31,583 bases of DNA, taken from positions 1-31,583 of IMG/VR virus record IMGVR_UViG_3300042396_000766; one strand, given 5' to 3'. Position numbers and translations under genes: made by a program. This DNA is from a virus. This document shows positions 29,935-31,583 of this stretch, piece after piece (position 1 is the stretch's first letter; every line of letters starts with the position of its first letter). A model generated the notes under the pieces. The model did no database searches, had not been told where the DNA came from, and worked only from the letters and a program-made list of their open reading frames with translations.

Positions 29935-31287
29935 TTAAGCGATATCAAATAGACTTAATTGTTTAAATTCGGGTTTATTTAATTCTTTAATTTCTATCTC
30001 TAATTCTGAGTATTCCCTGGGTTGATTAATCCTGTCACAAGCAATATCAAAATATTCCTTTTCCTTTTCGATGCAGATATAATTACGTCCCAATTCTTTG
30101 CAGGCTACCGCAGTCGTACCACTGCCACAAAACGGGTCTAAAACTATTCCATTCTCAGGGGTGATTAAAGTTATTAAATATTTCATCAAGTGACGACTCT
30201 TGACCGTTGGGTGAGTATTTTTAATCTCTCCACTGTTTGACCTATCACTAGGGGATGCCTTGGCTTGGTAATAGACGCTAGGGATGGTTTCGGGGTCAAA
30301 GGGGAGTTGTTTGAAGAATCTTGCCGCCGTGCCTATGCTTTTTGAAAAATGGTTTATATTTCCTTTTTGGCGTTTCCCGTAACAAGTGCCTCTTGTTACC
30401 TTGTCGATTGACGGTTTCTCTCCACTCGTACAAATCCCACTCTGTTCCCCAACAACCGTCACCGGACAATCAGGGCTATGATTCTCGCCTTTGCAATTAG
30501 CTCCGCAGGAAAGGATTAGGTTAGCAGGGTATCGTCCTATATCTTTAGGCCCTCTAGGACATGTTACATTTCCTATACCAACGCCAAACACAGTTTTATG
30601 GAAATCGCTTGATTTTGTTGGGTTTATCCTATTATTTGGGTCATTTTCTTTTACACCAATTCTTGTAGCCTCAATATTCAAACCACCAACGCCATGTTTT
30701 AAAATATTCCTAGCAATACTTGATTCTGATATAGGCTTTTGAACTAACCACCAACCCTCAACGGCTGGTTTTAGTGCGGGCGTTTTCCATCCGTCCCATT
30801 GCTTGGCTTCGGGTGATGATGGGGCGGTTATTTGTTGGTTATAAGTCTGTAAAGAATTTCCATAATTCCATTTTTCGTTAAACGAAGGCGTTTTTCTTTT
30901 TGTTTCCACAATCTCTCTTTCTTCACCCGCTAATTTGTCCAACATTTTCCCAATATCTTGACCTTTCGGAAAACCAGAACCTTGGCAGTGGTGAATTATA
31001 TCAATCAACCTAAACCCTGCTAACTCCAAAGCTATACCCGTCCAGTGAGATGTTCTAGGGAGACTCCAAACCAAGCCACAAGCTCCGGGTTTCATCACCC
31101 GTAAGCATTCTGCCATTATCTCAGATAGCCAATTAATAAAGTTAAGCATACCGCCTTTGTTATGGTCAAATTCCTTTGACATAAAGCTAATTCCTGCGGG
31201 TGGATCGCTTATTAAACTATCGAAATAATTATCAGGAACATCCTTTAAAACTTCAAAACAATCCCCATGAATAATTTGATTTAACAT
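29935..31287 (-). CDS. Beta-class DNA methyltransferase (N6-adenine or N4-cytosine)
   Basis: 450 residues. Motif IV comes first: ISDPPAGISFM at about 26-36, with DPPA in place of the commoner DPPY/DPPW, as in phage-type relatives. Motif I, DPFCGSGTT, is at 384-392, so the motif order is that of the beta class. HPTVKS precedes motif I. The target-recognition region in between contains a Cys/His cluster, CGANCKGENHSPDCP, that may bind zinc. The C-terminus ends QLSLFDIA; QLSLF is the consensus beta-clamp-binding pentapeptide. No restriction endonuclease is adjacent, so it is probably an orphan methylase protecting phage DNA or marking it for regulation. Confidence 0.85.
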   Translation of the reverse strand: MLNQIIHGDCFEVLKDVPDNYFDSLISDPPAGISFMSKEFDHNKGGMLNFINWLSEIMAECLRVMKPGACGLVWSLPRTSHWTGIALELAGFRLIDIIHHCQGSGFPKGQDIGKMLDKLAGEEREIVETKRKTPSFNEKWNYGNSLQTYNQQITAPSSPEAKQWDGWKTPALKPAVEGWWLVQKPISESSIARNILKHGVGGLNIEATRIGVKENDPNNRINPTKSSDFHKTVFGVGIGNVTCPRGPKDIGRYPANLILSCGANCKGENHSPDCPVTVVGEQSGICTSGEKPSIDKVTRGTCYGKRQKGNINHFSKSIGTAARFFKQLPFDPETIPSVYYQAKASPSDRSNSGEIKNTHPTVKSRHLMKYLITLITPENGIVLDPFCGSGTTAVACKELGRNYICIEKEKEYFDIACDRINQPREYSELEIEIKELNKPEFKQLSLFDIA

Positions 31288-31311
31288 CTTAATTAATTAG
31301 CATTATTTAAT

Positions 31312-31317
31312 ATTATA
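31312..31317 (-). promoter_or_regulatory. Possible -10 box of the methyltransferase gene
   Basis: Read on the minus strand this is TATAAT, 24 bases before the ATG at 31287. A second TATAAT lies at 31321-31326. No good -35 hexamer is seen, so the call is tentative. Confidence 0.3.
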
Positions 31318-31325
31318 TCTATTAT

Positions 31326-31350
31326 ATAACCCCTAATTTCTAGGGGTTAT
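31326..31350. terminator. Ten-base-pair hairpin, probable terminator
   Basis: ATAACCCCTA and TAGGGGTTAT are perfect inverted repeats around ATTTC. It lies nine bases beyond the stop of the minus-strand gene at 31359 and upstream of the methyltransferase gene, so it probably ends the former transcript. There is no long T tract. Confidence 0.6.
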
Positions 31351-31358
31351 TTCGTTAA

Positions 31359-31583
31359 TTATTCCCCAATAATCATCTGGCGATCGCCTTTTTGATTTGC
31401 CCACAATTCCCGAACCAATTCAACAGATTCAGCCGGAATATAGTCAGTCTGAACCGGACGCATTGCTTTAGAAATTAGATGATCGTGTCCGCAAGATTCT
31501 AACCATTTTTCCAACTCCTTGCCAGACTTGAATTTTAATTCCTTGCCAAGTTGAGCTAAGGACTTCCCACGAAATACAGCCAG
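31359..31583 (-). CDS. Unknown protein, C-terminal part only (N-terminus beyond window)
   Basis: An open frame enters from the right edge and ends at TAA (31361-31359), giving 74 residues. It contains FRGKSLAQLGKELKFKSGKE followed by LEKWLESCGHDHLISKAMRP, both probably helical, and YIPAESVELVRELWANQKGD near the end. The paired helices suggest a small DNA- or protein-binding module, but no family is recognised. A HIP1 site (31380-31387) lies within its last codons. Confidence 0.6.
   Translation of the reverse strand: MAVFRGKSLAQLGKELKFKSGKELEKWLESCGHDHLISKAMRPVQTDYIPAESVELVRELWANQKGDRQMIIGE

Larger units (their letters stand above)
3888..31387. repeat. Dispersed HIP1 palindromes (GCGATCGC)
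   Basis: Eleven exact copies were found, beginning at 3888, 11159, 12310, 13770, 17375, 21404, 22921, 27374, 28456, 29835 and 31380. At about 40% GC an eight-base motif with six G/C is expected well under once in this length. HIP1 is abundant in many cyanobacterial genomes, so the phage shares its host's sequence bias. Confidence 0.85.

Overview
The window (about 31.6 kb, roughly 40% GC by eye) is the structural part of a tailed phage or prophage with a long non-contractile tail (siphovirus type), from a cyanobacterial host. Two things point to cyanobacteria. The palindrome GCGATCGC (HIP1, abundant in many cyanobacterial genomes) occurs at least 11 times, where chance predicts well under one. 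The style of several hypothetical proteins also fits. No terminase, integrase, lysis or replication gene is visible, so free phage and prophage cannot be told apart.

Layout. (1) 1-2319, minus strand: a 617-aa probable virion/fibre protein followed by two small coupled genes, the last cut by the window edge. (2) 2318-2695, a lone plus-strand gene. (3) 2690-4346, minus strand: a portal protein preceded by a small XRE-type regulator. (4) 4363-18068, plus strand: head and head-tail genes. These are a protease-scaffold-like protein, a ten-unit array of small tagged proteins (5292-8927), an acidic scaffold candidate, a decoration-like protein, a lambda gpE-like major capsid protein, connector and neck proteins, a 715-aa basic protein, tail terminator candidate, tail tube, a G/GT-type chaperone pair with a slippery heptamer, and a tail completion protein. 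(5) 18073-24774: a 2233-aa tape measure protein. (6) 24775-25517: a gene cassette with its own promoter and terminator (moron-like). (7) 25518-29903: tail-tip candidate on minus, then three smaller plus genes. (8) 29935-31287, minus: a beta-class DNA methyltransferase ending in a clamp-binding-like motif, then the end of another minus-strand gene.

The most unusual part is 5292-8927. Ten consecutive units encode short proteins with unrelated middles but shared ends. Most begin MIIVRR, all intact ones carry A-x-F 11-21 residues from the start, most have a glycine-zipper hydrophobic segment, and all end in a basic tag close to RRRRTKNGKIVVEQVRRK. Units overlap by ATGA or TAATG, and at several junctions the Arg codons of the tag are the Shine-Dalgarno sequence of the next gene. 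One unit needs a -1 frameshift at an A8 run; another is a decayed remnant that still provides a perfect ribosome binding site. Their place between the protease candidate and the scaffold/capsid genes, plus recurrence of A-x-F in the protease, the scaffold candidate and the 715-aa protein, suggests proteins targeted into the prohead and processed there, perhaps internal or ejected effectors. That function is inference; the architecture is read directly from sequence.
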